Source: Alphaproteobacteria bacterium (GTDB taxonomy: Bacteria; Pseudomonadota; Alphaproteobacteria; UBA8366). From it: a stretch of 64,000 nucleotides of DNA. The notes under the pieces were generated by a model, which worked only from the letters and a program-made list of their open reading frames with translations, made no database searches and was not told the DNA's origin. Shown here in pieces: positions 17,063 to 25,755 of the stretch. The stretch is from the NCBI GenBank assembly GCA_028281325.1, contig JANQKC010000001.1, positions 1 through 64,000 on the forward strand, read 5' to 3'. The translations under genes and the position numbers were made by a program. Position 1 is the first letter of the stretch. Every line of letters begins with the position of its first letter.

Positions 17063-19950
17063 CCTGCCTGCCGCCTGTTCTCTGGGTCGTAGAAGGGCAA
17101 CGCGGCCACCGTTCCTTGGATATAGCGTCCCATCGGCCCCTTGATCAGGATCGGCATGCCCGGTTCCGCCCGGTCGGGCGCGGTATAGGCCATGCCGATC
17201 GGTTGGCCCAGTGTTGGCGACCGGACAATCGAGGTGACGCGGCCGACGATGTCCTCGCCCTTGAAGACCAAATGGCATTCTTCCGGCAACACGGCGGTTT
17301 GCGGCGGAAGCGTGAAGCCCACGAGCACCCGTTCGAGGCCGCGCGCCATTTGAATGTCGATCGCCCGTTTCCCGACGAAGAACGGCTTGCGCTTGCCGAT
17401 CGCCCACCCCATGCCGGCCTCGTGAGGATGGGTCAGGCCGTCGGTGTCCTGGCCGATGATGATATGGCCTTTTTCGAGCCGCAGGATTCGCTGTGCCTCG
17501 ACGCCGAACGGCCGGCAATGGTAGGGCCGGCCCGCGTCGGTCAAGGCGTCCCACAGCGCTTCGCCGTAGCCAGCCGGCACGTGGATTTCGTATCCCAACT
17601 CTCCGACAAAGCCGACCCGCATGATCCGCGCGGGCATGCCGGCGACCGACGCCTCGCCGACCGCCATGTAAGGGAAGCCAGCGGCGGACAGGTCGATGCC
17701 CTCGCAAAGCGGTCCCAGAACCTTGCGCGATTGCGGTCCGGCGATGTTCACCGCGGCGAAGGCGCCGGTCATGTTCGCGATGTCGACCTCAAGACGCCAT
17801 TGCGCGTTCCATTGGAGCATCGACCGGTAGACGCCGTCCGAATTGCCCGTCGTGGCGGTGACGTAGAAATGATCCTGGGCCATGCGGCAAGCGACGCCGT
17901 CGTCCATGACCGTGCCGGTCATGTCGCACATCAACGCGTAGCGTCCCCGGCCGACCGGTTGTTTCGTATAATCCATCGTGTACAGCCGGTTTAGGAACTC
18001 GACGACATCCGGCCCCCGCAGATCGATTCCGCCCAGCGTGGAGACGTCGATCAGTCCGACGCCGTTACGGACCGCGCGGGCTTCGGCGATGGCGGCTTCC
18101 GATAGGTTCGAGCCATAACCGACCGGCCGGAGCCAGTTTCCGGCGACCATCATGCCGGCGCCCGCTTCGAGGTGGCGGTCGTGCATCGGGGTCTTGCGGA
18201 CCGGATCGAAGCCGCGGCCGGCGAGCTGGCCGATCTTCTCCGGAAAGGCCGGCGGCCGGTTCGTCCAACCTTGAGACTCCTGGATCGCTTGCCCGGTTTC
18301 GCGGCAGAGCAGCCGGAGGGCGTTGGTGACCGACTGCCGTCCCTGGCTGGGACCCATGCCGACCGTCGAAAAGCGTTTCAGCAGTTCGATATGGTCGAAT
18401 CCTTCGGCGATGCTGTTGCGGATGTCCTCGGGCGTCAGATCCTCGTCGAAATCGACGAAGGCCTTGCCGTCGCCGGTTTCCGAACAGGGGAAGGGGGCGC
18501 TGACCGATAGTTGCGCCGCATCCGTCTTCGCAGTCGGTTCGCCGTGGCTGCCGGCGGCTCGCCGTCCGGTATGGCGGCCGTGCGCGATGGCGTCATCGGT
18601 GTTCCAAATGCCGGCGAGAGCGCCGGTGGCGTGTATCGTTGGCGGCAGGTCGGCGACCGTGAAGCTGTTCGCGGTCTCGTCATAGGTCACGGCCGCGCCG
18701 GCATGGGCTGCGAGTGATGCCGCCGGTGCCCATCCCACCGCCATGCAGAGCAGGTCGCAGGCGATATGGCGTCGTGCCGGCGTCGCCATGTCGTCCTTCT
18801 CGGCAGGGACGAGATCGACTCCCGCGAGATGATGCCCGCCGGCGTTGGCAATCGCGCGGTCGACCGTAAAGCCTTGCAGGATCGGATATCGGCGCGATAC
18901 CGCTTCCTCCACCCGGGAATCGGGCGCGGCCGCCGTGCGCAGGTCGACGATCGCCTGGACGGTGACGCCGGCCTCGGCGAGATCAAGCGCCACGCCGTAG
19001 CCGTCGCCGTTGACCGTGACGACCACGGCATGCCGGCCGGGCCGGACCGCATAGAGCCACAGCAGCCGCTGCGCCGCCGATCCCATCATGATCCCCGGCA
19101 AATCGTTATTCGCGAACACCATCGGCTGTTCGATCGCGCCGGTCGCCAGGACGACCTGTTCCGCCCGCAGCTTGATCAGCCGGTTGCCGGTGACGACGGC
19201 GAGAAGATTGTCGTCGAAAAGGCCGGTGCAGGTGGCGTCGGTCAGGATAGTTATGCGGTCTTCGACGGCGGCGAGATCCTCGGCGAGGGCGCCGGCGAGG
19301 TCGACGCCCCGCGTCGCCCGGGCGTCGACCCGGGCGTGGTTGAGGGCGCCCCCGAGGATCGGTTGGCGTTCGATCAGCACGACCTGCCGGCCGGCGCGCG
19401 CGGCTTCAATGGCGGCGGCCACCCCGGCCGCCCCCGCGCCGACGACGGCGACCTCGGCAAAGGCGTATTCCTTATCGTAATAACGGCCGCGGACGGCTTC
19501 GTTGACTGTCCCGAGCCCGGCCCGCGCGCGGATGCGTTTCTCCCAGAAGTCCCAGATTCCCCGGGGCTTGTGGAAGGCGCGATAGTAAAAGCCGACGGGC
19601 AGGAACTTGGCGATACGCTCGATCCATTGCCCGCCGTCGCTGCGCAGGCTGCCGGTGTAGTGCTGCCCGGTGACGGCAAGGCCGTCGCTGATCCTGTGGA
19701 GGTCGGCCAGGACATTGGGCTCGTCGGGCAACTGCACCAGCGTGTTCGCGTCGTCGCCGGCCATGCTGAGGATACCGCGCGGGCGATGATATTTGAACGA
19801 CCGGGACAGCAGCCAGATATCGTTCGCGGCCAGCGCGCTGGCGATGGTGTCGCCGGCATAGCCTTCGATCGGTTGACCTTCGAAGCTGAACCGGATGGAC
19901 CGGTCGCGGTCGAGCAGGAGTCCATATGGCGGCGCCAAGCGGGCGGTCAT
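17059..19950 (-). CDS. soxA: sarcosine oxidase alpha subunit
   Basis: The 963-residue subunit has three parts: an N-terminal ferredoxin-like segment (EGQPIEGYAGDTIASAL), a dinucleotide-binding domain with VVGAGAAGVAAAIEAARAG, and a C-terminal aminomethyltransferase-like half with folate-type features (RFVGELGYEIHVPAGYG, GVEAQRILRLEKGHIIIGQ). The complex oxidatively demethylates sarcosine to glycine, passing the methyl group to tetrahydrofolate. The upstream frame is open, but ATG 19950 overlaps the soxD stop (ATGA), fixing the start. Confidence 0.94.
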   Translation of the reverse strand: MTARLAPPYGLLLDRDRSIRFSFEGQPIEGYAGDTIASALAANDIWLLSRSFKYHRPRGILSMAGDDANTLVQLPDEPNVLADLHRISDGLAVTGQHYTGSLRSDGGQWIERIAKFLPVGFYYRAFHKPRGIWDFWEKRIRARAGLGTVNEAVRGRYYDKEYAFAEVAVVGAGAAGVAAAIEAARAGRQVVLIERQPILGGALNHARVDARATRGVDLAGALAEDLAAVEDRITILTDATCTGLFDDNLLAVVTGNRLIKLRAEQVVLATGAIEQPMVFANNDLPGIMMGSAAQRLLWLYAVRPGRHAVVVTVNGDGYGVALDLAEAGVTVQAIVDLRTAAAPDSRVEEAVSRRYPILQGFTVDRAIANAGGHHLAGVDLVPAEKDDMATPARRHIACDLLCMAVGWAPAASLAAHAGAAVTYDETANSFTVADLPPTIHATGALAGIWNTDDAIAHGRHTGRRAAGSHGEPTAKTDAAQLSVSAPFPCSETGDGKAFVDFDEDLTPEDIRNSIAEGFDHIELLKRFSTVGMGPSQGRQSVTNALRLLCRETGQAIQESQGWTNRPPAFPEKIGQLAGRGFDPVRKTPMHDRHLEAGAGMMVAGNWLRPVGYGSNLSEAAIAEARAVRNGVGLIDVSTLGGIDLRGPDVVEFLNRLYTMDYTKQPVGRGRYALMCDMTGTVMDDGVACRMAQDHFYVTATTGNSDGVYRSMLQWNAQWRLEVDIANMTGAFAAVNIAGPQSRKVLGPLCEGIDLSAAGFPYMAVGEASVAGMPARIMRVGFVGELGYEIHVPAGYGEALWDALTDAGRPYHCRPFGVEAQRILRLEKGHIIIGQDTDGLTHPHEAGMGWAIGKRKPFFVGKRAIDIQMARGLERVLVGFTLPPQTAVLPEECHLVFKGEDIVGRVTSIVRSPTLGQPIGMAYTAPDRAEPGMPILIKGPMGRYIQGTVAALPFYDPENRRQAG

Positions 19951-20216
19951 GCGTCCCCCGTTCGCTCGGGCGCGCCGGGGGCATAGGTGCGCAGGATGTC
20001 GTCGGTTCGGGTGTCGCGTTCGGCGATGAACCAATACCCGCTGGCGACATGCATCCACCATTCGCGCACCACCGCGGCGGCGTTGTCTTCGAGGAAGACA
20101 TAGTCGGCCCAGGCGGCGTCCGGCGCGTCGACGGCGGGCATATCCTGGACCGGGCCGCCATAGACGAATTCCTGGATATTGCGGGGGCCGTTCAACGGGC
20201 AGTTAAGGATCTTCAT
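19947..20216 (-). CDS. soxD: sarcosine oxidase delta subunit, zinc site incomplete
   Basis: The 89-residue protein matches SoxD in length, order and motifs: CPLNGPRNIQEFVYGG at the start, WADYVFLEDNAAAVVREWWMH in the middle and TRTDDILRTY at the end. Classical SoxD has CPxCGPR at the N-terminus and a histidine/cysteine-bearing C-terminal segment that bind zinc; here the second Cys is replaced (CPLN) and the HGC-like segment reads HVASG. The zinc site is therefore probably lost. ATG 20216 is chosen over an upstream in-frame ATG. Confidence 0.85.
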   Translation of the reverse strand: MKILNCPLNGPRNIQEFVYGGPVQDMPAVDAPDAAWADYVFLEDNAAAVVREWWMHVASGYWFIAERDTRTDDILRTYAPGAPERTGDA

Positions 20217-20226
20217 CGCAATCGCC

Positions 20227-21468
20227 CTAATGCCCGACCGAGGCCGCGCCCTTTTCACCGACTTGGCTAAAGGTTTCGAAGCGGCCGATGCGAAAGGGGT
20301 GGAGCAGGTCCGGCTGGCGATTGTTCGCGATGCACTCGGCCATGCGGAAGCCGGCGACCGGCGTCGCCTTGAACCCCCAGGTGCCCCAGCCCGAGTCGAT
20401 GTAGTAGCCGCCGATCGGCGTCATGCCCATCACGGGCGAGAAATCCGGGGTCATGTCGGCCATGCCGGCCCATTGCCGGTTCACGCGCACTTCGGACAGG
20501 AAGGGAAAGAGTTCGAGGATATGCGCCATCAGCCCTTCCTTGAAGTCGAGCGTCGAGCGCGTGGAGTAGAGCGGGTAGGGATCGGTCGCGCCGCCCATGA
20601 CCAACTCGCCACGTGTCGTCTGCCAGATATACGTATGCAGGCTGCCGGACACGATGATCGGATCGAGGAAGGGTTTCAGCGGGACCGACACGCAGGCCTG
20701 TAACGGGATCGTCTTGATCGGCAGCTTCAGCCCGGCCATCCTGGCGACCAGCGAGGACGCGCCCGCGACCGCCTGAAGGACCTGGCCGCATTCGATCGCG
20801 CCGCGCGTCGTCTCCACGCCGGTGACCCGGCCGCCTTGCACATGGATGCCGGTCACCTCCGTATGCTGATGGATTTCGACGCCGTGTCGCGCCGCCCCTT
20901 CGGCATAGCCCCAGGCGACGGCGTCATGCCGCGCGGTCGCGCCGGGCGGGTGATGCAGCGCGCCGAGGATCGGATAGCGGACGTTCTTCGAAAGGTCGAG
21001 TTGCGGACAAAGTCGCGCGATTTCGTCGGGATAGATCAGGTCGGAGTCGACGCCGAGATGCTTGTTCACTTCGGCGCGCCAGCGGGCCGTGCGCAGCGCG
21101 CCGTCGGTATGCGCGAGAGTCAGATGTCCGCGCGTCGAATACAGAATGTTGAGATCGAATTCGTCGGACAGGCCGCGCCAAAGGTCCATCGACTCTTTGT
21201 AGAAAGCGACGCCTTCGGGGGTCAGGTAATTGGCGCGGATGATCGCGGTGTTGCGGGCGGTGTTGCCGCCGCCGAGATATCCCTTGTCGAGAACCGCGAC
21301 ATTGGTGATGCCGTATCGTGTGGCAAGATAATAGGCGGTGGCCAAGCCATGGCCGCCGGCGCCGATGATGACCACATCGTATCGCGATTTGAGATCATGC
21401 TGTCGCGGCAGGATACGGCGGGCCGGATAGGTTTTCGTCAACCCGAATTTCAGTAGTCCGAACGGCAT
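20227..21468 (-). CDS. soxB: sarcosine oxidase beta subunit
   Basis: The 413-residue flavoprotein subunit has a Rossmann FAD site VVIIGAGGHGLATAYYLA (about residues 32-49), the segment GATARHDAVAWGYA that contains the histidine expected to bind FMN covalently in this family, and a C-terminal GGYYIDSGWGTWGFK. It oxidises sarcosine. It opens the leftward soxBDAG operon and diverges from the cupredoxin-like gene over a 272-base intergenic region. Confidence 0.94.
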   Translation of the reverse strand: MPFGLLKFGLTKTYPARRILPRQHDLKSRYDVVIIGAGGHGLATAYYLATRYGITNVAVLDKGYLGGGNTARNTAIIRANYLTPEGVAFYKESMDLWRGLSDEFDLNILYSTRGHLTLAHTDGALRTARWRAEVNKHLGVDSDLIYPDEIARLCPQLDLSKNVRYPILGALHHPPGATARHDAVAWGYAEGAARHGVEIHQHTEVTGIHVQGGRVTGVETTRGAIECGQVLQAVAGASSLVARMAGLKLPIKTIPLQACVSVPLKPFLDPIIVSGSLHTYIWQTTRGELVMGGATDPYPLYSTRSTLDFKEGLMAHILELFPFLSEVRVNRQWAGMADMTPDFSPVMGMTPIGGYYIDSGWGTWGFKATPVAGFRMAECIANNRQPDLLHPFRIGRFETFSQVGEKGAASVGH

Positions 21469-21534
21469 CGACGCGACCGGATCTTATTTTGTTAGGGGCG
21501 CGCGCTGCACCCCCGATTCTCCCCTGCCAACGAC

Positions 21535-21562
21535 CCTATAGCGCTTGCCGCCAGCGATGCAA
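21535..21562 (-). promoter_or_regulatory. candidate promoter for soxBDAG
   Basis: On the minus strand TTGCAT (21562-21557) and TATAGG (21540-21535) are 16 bases apart, about 67 bases before the soxB start. The rest of the 272-base divergent region (21469-21740) is AT-rich on the right and probably holds the promoter of the rightward cupredoxin-like gene, for example TTTACA near 21609, but no firm site can be fixed. Confidence 0.4.
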
Positions 21563-21740
21563 TATCCTTTTCATTTCCGGGGGATGGTGGCAGTCGGCGG
21601 TGACGCCTTTACAAAAACTTTAAGCTTTCATTATTCGCGCGTTATATGTTTTTGGGATACTCACGCAATGGTGTCTTGCACGCTTTAACAATTCTAAATT
21701 TTTATGGACCTGATTGTTTCATAGTGAGAAAGGTTTACCG

Positions 21741-22229
21741 ATGATCGGCATCAAGCAATCCGCCTTTACTCTTGGCCTGGCCGGCATCGCCGTTTTGGCG
21801 GCGACGTCCGTCGCCCGCGCGGCCGAGCCGACCGTGATCAACCTGACGCAGGTCGGGTGTCAATTCGTCGAATCCGAGAACGGCGTCGATCATAAATACG
21901 CGCCGAAGAAGGCCGACGACTGCAACGCGATCAACGCCAAGTCGGGCGCCGAGCGATTGGCGAAGGCCAAGACGCTTGAGTTGAAGCCCGGAAAGTACAT
22001 CTTCCGTGTGACGAACAAGAACGTTCCCTATTCCTTGGGCTTCTGGGTCCGCGAGCACGACTATGATTGGAAGAATCCGCTGCACAAGCTGAACAAGACC
22101 AGCGTGTCCGGCGGTGGCCTCGACACCGGGACGACGAAGGATTATGTGGTCGAGTTGAAGCCGGGCAAGTATCTTTATTCCTGTCCGTTAAATCCGACCC
22201 CGGACTACAATCTGGTCGTCAAAGGCTAG
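21741..22229 (+). CDS. secreted cupredoxin-like protein without a full copper site
   Basis: The 162-residue protein has a Sec signal peptide (cleavage near ARA-A, residues 25-28). The mature beta-rich domain ends in LKPGKYLYSCPLNPTPDYNLVVKG, which parallels the C-terminal Cys loop of plastocyanin-type cupredoxins. However, only Cys148 is kept: the loop lacks the usual His and Met, and the first His position in VTNKNVPYSLGF is not His. It may bind metal differently (HDYDW at 106-110 is a candidate) or not at all. Cys40 and Cys61 could form a disulfide. GAGAAAGG precedes ATG 21741. Confidence 0.7.
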   Translation: MIGIKQSAFTLGLAGIAVLAATSVARAAEPTVINLTQVGCQFVESENGVDHKYAPKKADDCNAINAKSGAERLAKAKTLELKPGKYIFRVTNKNVPYSLGFWVREHDYDWKNPLHKLNKTSVSGGGLDTGTTKDYVVELKPGKYLYSCPLNPTPDYNLVVKG

Positions 22230-22302
22230 ACGCCGGCCCGGTCTCCCGCGAGGCCGCGGCGTATCGAGAGGAAACGGGGTCGTCTTTCATTAGAGGTGCA
22301 CC

Positions 22303-23535
22303 GTGGAAAACCTGACGATCGATGGCCGGCGGCTGTGGGACAGCCTGATGACGATGGCGGAAATCGGCGCCACCCAAAAGGGTGGCGTCTGCCGTTTGGC
22401 GCTGACCGATCTCGATAAGCAATCGCGCGATCTTTTCATCGAATGGTGCGAATCCGCCGGCTGCCGCGTTTCGGTCGACGCGATGGGAAACATCTTCGCC
22501 CGCCGGCCGGGCCGCAACGACGACCTGCCGCCGGTCGTGACCGGCAGCCATTTGGACAGCCAGCCGACCGGCGGCAAGTTCGACGGCGCTTATGGCGTGC
22601 TCGCCGGGCTTGAGGTCATCCGGTCGCTCAACGACGCCAGCGTGGAGACCGAGGCGCCAGTCGAAGTCGCCGTCTGGACCAACGAGGAAGGGTCGCGCTT
22701 CGCCCCGGCGATGATGGGGTCCGGCGTGTTCGCCGGACTATTCGACCTGGACGACATTCACGCCACGACCGACGTGGATGGCGCGACGCTCGGCGATGAG
22801 CTGACGCGGATCGGCTACAAGGGCGACGGTTGCGGCGACCGGCCGGTCGGCGCGTATTTCGAGGCGCATATCGAACAGGGACCGATCCTCGAGGCCGAGG
22901 AAAAGACCATCGGCGTGGTCACCGGCGCGCAGGGGCAGCGCTGGTACGAGGTCACCTTCACCGGGATGGAGGCGCATGCCGGCCCGACGCCGATGGCGCG
23001 GCGGCGCGATGCGCTGTTGGGCGCGTCGCGGCTGGTCGATGCGGTCAACCGGTTGGGACACGAATTCCAGCCGGACGCCTGCGCCACGGTCGGCATGATG
23101 CAGGTGCGGCCGAACAGCCGGAACGTCATCCCGGGCGAGGTCTTCCTTACGATCGATCTGCGCCACCCGGTCGACGACCGCTTAACCGCGATGGATGTGG
23201 CGTTGCGCGAGCACGCGGCGGCAATCGCCGAGGAAGCGAAGCTCGACATGGCCTTCGACCAGATTTTGCATTTCGAGGCGACGCCCTTCGACCCCGCGTG
23301 CGTCGACGCGGTGCGTAACGGCGCCGAGCGATTCGGCTATGCCCATCGCGACATCGTCAGCGGGGCGGGGCATGACGCGGTCTATGTCGCCAAGGTCGCG
23401 CCGAGCGGCATGATCTTCGTGCCCTGCGAAGACGGCATCAGCCACAACGAAATCGAAAATGCGACCGCGGAAGACCTGGCCGCCGGTTGCCAGGTCCTGT
23501 TGCACGCGATGCTGGAGAAGGCGGGCGCCCGCTAG
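22303..23535 (+). CDS. M20-family amidohydrolase (N-carbamoyl-amino-acid hydrolase / allantoate amidohydrolase type)
   Basis: The 410-residue protein has the dinuclear metal residues of the M20 group: GSHLDSQPTGGKFDG (H83, D94) and WTNEEGSRFAP (E128/E129), plus a dimerisation domain with EAHIEQGPILE and MEAHAGPTPM. These features place it among hyuC/beta-ureidopropionase/allantoate amidohydrolase enzymes that remove carbamoyl or ureido groups. Exact substrate cannot be set. The start codon is GTG 22303 behind AGAGG. Its stop overlaps that of ctaA within a CTAG tetranucleotide. Confidence 0.9.
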   Translation: MENLTIDGRRLWDSLMTMAEIGATQKGGVCRLALTDLDKQSRDLFIEWCESAGCRVSVDAMGNIFARRPGRNDDLPPVVTGSHLDSQPTGGKFDGAYGVLAGLEVIRSLNDASVETEAPVEVAVWTNEEGSRFAPAMMGSGVFAGLFDLDDIHATTDVDGATLGDELTRIGYKGDGCGDRPVGAYFEAHIEQGPILEAEEKTIGVVTGAQGQRWYEVTFTGMEAHAGPTPMARRRDALLGASRLVDAVNRLGHEFQPDACATVGMMQVRPNSRNVIPGEVFLTIDLRHPVDDRLTAMDVALREHAAAIAEEAKLDMAFDQILHFEATPFDPACVDAVRNGAERFGYAHRDIVSGAGHDAVYVAKVAPSGMIFVPCEDGISHNEIENATAEDLAAGCQVLLHAMLEKAGAR

Positions 23536-24632
23536 CGTGGCTCGGCGGACGCGGCCGGATTGCGGTGGACGGTGTGAACGGCCCATACGGCAAGGCAGAT
23601 GAGCGCGATCGCGCCGCCTTGGTGGGCAACCGCGAGCGTTATCGGCACCACGAACAAGAGGGTCGAGACGCCGAGCGCGACCTGAACGAAAACCATGACA
23701 GCGAGCAGGTCGAAAGGCCGCCGCGTCCTTCCCCGCAGGCCGTGCCGCCACGCCGCCATCCACACGAACAGCACAGCCAATACCGACGCATAGGCGAGCA
23801 GCCGGTGATTGAACTGAACGGCAGCGACATTCTCGAACAGATTGAGCCGCCAGGGCGTCAGGTCGCCGTATTCCTCGGGAATGATCTGCCCGTTCATATA
23901 GGGCCAATCGTTATAGGCATAACCGGCGTTCAGCCCGGCGACCAATCCGCCGGACAGCGCGGTCGTGAAGATCAACAGCAGGAGGCCGACGGAATAGCGC
24001 CGGAGCTGCGGTGATGCCGGCCGTGCCGTGGCACGGTAATCCAGGAGACCGAGAAGCACCCACAGCATCGCGCCGAGAATGACAAAGGCCAACCCGAGGT
24101 GCACGGTCAGGCGGTATTGACTGACGTCGGCGCGGTCCACCAGGCCGCTCTTCACCATCCACCAACCGATCACCCCTTGCGCGCCGCCCAGCAGGAACAG
24201 CACGAACAGCCGCAGCGCGAGCGGTTTGGTGAGATAGCCGCGCAGCGCGAACCAGATCAGCGGCAGTCCGAATGCGATGCCGATCAGGCGCCCCCACAGC
24301 CGGTGGATATACTCCCACCAGAAGATCGTCTTGAACTCGGCGAGGCTCATGCCGGCGTTTTCGAGTTGGTACTCCGAGGTATTGCGGTAAAGGTCGAAGA
24401 CGCGCCCCCATTCGGCCTCCGATATCGGCGGGAAGGCGCCGATCAGCGGCCGCCACTCGACCATCGAGAGGCCGGACTCGGTCAGCCGGGTGATCGCGCC
24501 GATCAGCATCATCGCCACGACCATGCCGCAGCAGACGATCAGCCAGATCACGATGGCGCGGTTCTTCTCCGCCATGCGCTGCGTGCCGTGAATGGGCTTT
24601 ATCGGGATGTCTTCGTTCGAAAGCTCGGCCAT
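23532..24632 (-). CDS. ctaA: heme A synthase (COX15/CtaA type)
   Basis: The 366-residue polytopic membrane protein converts heme O to heme A for cytochrome c oxidase. About eight transmembrane helices alternate with heme-binding histidine segments: EYIHRLWGR, TVHLGLAF, NHRLLAY and VAHQGGAI. The length suits the alphaproteobacterial/mitochondrial COX15 branch rather than the shorter Bacillus CtaA. It is convergent with the M20 gene, sharing a 4-base overlap of stop codons. Cytochrome oxidase subunit genes are not in the window. Confidence 0.94.
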   Translation of the reverse strand: MAELSNEDIPIKPIHGTQRMAEKNRAIVIWLIVCCGMVVAMMLIGAITRLTESGLSMVEWRPLIGAFPPISEAEWGRVFDLYRNTSEYQLENAGMSLAEFKTIFWWEYIHRLWGRLIGIAFGLPLIWFALRGYLTKPLALRLFVLFLLGGAQGVIGWWMVKSGLVDRADVSQYRLTVHLGLAFVILGAMLWVLLGLLDYRATARPASPQLRRYSVGLLLLIFTTALSGGLVAGLNAGYAYNDWPYMNGQIIPEEYGDLTPWRLNLFENVAAVQFNHRLLAYASVLAVLFVWMAAWRHGLRGRTRRPFDLLAVMVFVQVALGVSTLLFVVPITLAVAHQGGAIALICLAVWAVHTVHRNPAASAEPR

Positions 24633-24725
24633 TCGCGGACTATCGTGAACATGGCTAGAAATTGCCAGCGGTCATTTCGCCGCAAGCGGATATCCGGTCG
24701 CCCGGATTGCGCTATGGCGTCCCGA

Positions 24726-25754
24726 CTAGCGGGTCACTTCCCAGGTGTGCCCGCTATGCAGAAGCTCGGCCATCGGAACCGCCTTGTTCTGGGCCTTGGC
24801 GGCGTCGACCTGGTTGTAGACGGCGTCGGTGAATTCGGGGCCTTCTTCGCAATAGATCACGCCGAGCGCGACCGGGAACTCCGGTGGCTGCATGTGGGCA
24901 ACCAAGGTCGCCAACGGCTTGTTGGTTTCGTCGTGGATCAAGACGTCGGATTCCTCGACGCCGTTTTCGCCGAGCGTGACCACTTCGAGTTTCTGAAGTT
25001 CCGCGTTCAGACGAATGCCTTTCTCGCTGTCCTGGCCGAACAGCATCGGCTTGCCGTGCTCGACATGGACCTGCGTGTCCGCCGCGATCTTGCGGTCGGT
25101 GAAATGCGAAAAGGCGCCGTCGTTGTAGACGATGCAATTCTGGAAAATCTCGATGAAGGACGCGCCCTTGTGTGCGTGCGCGCGTTTGAGGACGACCGGC
25201 AGATGCTTCTGCAGCGTATCGACCGACCGCGCAACGAAACGGGCACCCGACCCGAGGGCGAACTCGGTGGCCGAGACCGGCTGGTCGACCGAGCCCATCG
25301 GCGTCGACGGCGACCGTGTGCCCGTCTTCGACGTTGGGGAGTATTGGCCCTTGGTCAGGCCGTAAATCTCGTTGTTGAACAGCAGTACGTTGACGTCGAC
25401 GTTGCGGCGCAGCACGTGCAGCGTGTGATTGCCGCCGATTGACAAGCAGTCGCCGTCGCCGGTGACGACCCAGACGTCGAGTTCCGGGTTGGTCAACTTG
25501 ACGCCGGTGGCGATCGCGGGTGCGCGGCCGTGAATCGTATGGAACCCGTATGTGGCCATGTAATAGGGAAAGCGTGCGGCGCAGCCGATGCCCGACACGA
25601 ACACGGTGTTTTCCCGTGGCGTTCCGATCTCGGCCAGCGCGTTACGCACGCCCTTGATGATTGCGTAATCGCCGCAACCGGGGCACCAGCGGACTTCCTG
25701 GTCCGACGTGAGGTCTTTTGCCGTCAGTTTTTCGGGCGTTTGAACGACTGTCAT
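24726..25754 (-). CDS. korB: 2-oxoacid (2-oxoglutarate) ferredoxin oxidoreductase beta subunit
   Basis: The 342-residue thiamine-diphosphate subunit has WCPGCGDYAIIKGVR near residues 23-37 and the TPP-binding motif GDGDCLSIGGNH followed by NNEIYGLTKGQ. With KorA it forms the CoA- and ferredoxin-dependent oxidoreductase that converts 2-oxoglutarate to succinyl-CoA. It lies one base after the korA stop, on the same strand. The exact 2-oxoacid is inferred from family resemblance, since pyruvate-type members are similar. Confidence 0.92.
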   Translation of the reverse strand: MTVVQTPEKLTAKDLTSDQEVRWCPGCGDYAIIKGVRNALAEIGTPRENTVFVSGIGCAARFPYYMATYGFHTIHGRAPAIATGVKLTNPELDVWVVTGDGDCLSIGGNHTLHVLRRNVDVNVLLFNNEIYGLTKGQYSPTSKTGTRSPSTPMGSVDQPVSATEFALGSGARFVARSVDTLQKHLPVVLKRAHAHKGASFIEIFQNCIVYNDGAFSHFTDRKIAADTQVHVEHGKPMLFGQDSEKGIRLNAELQKLEVVTLGENGVEESDVLIHDETNKPLATLVAHMQPPEFPVALGVIYCEEGPEFTDAVYNQVDAAKAQNKAVPMAELLHSGHTWEVTR

Positions 25755-25755
25755 G

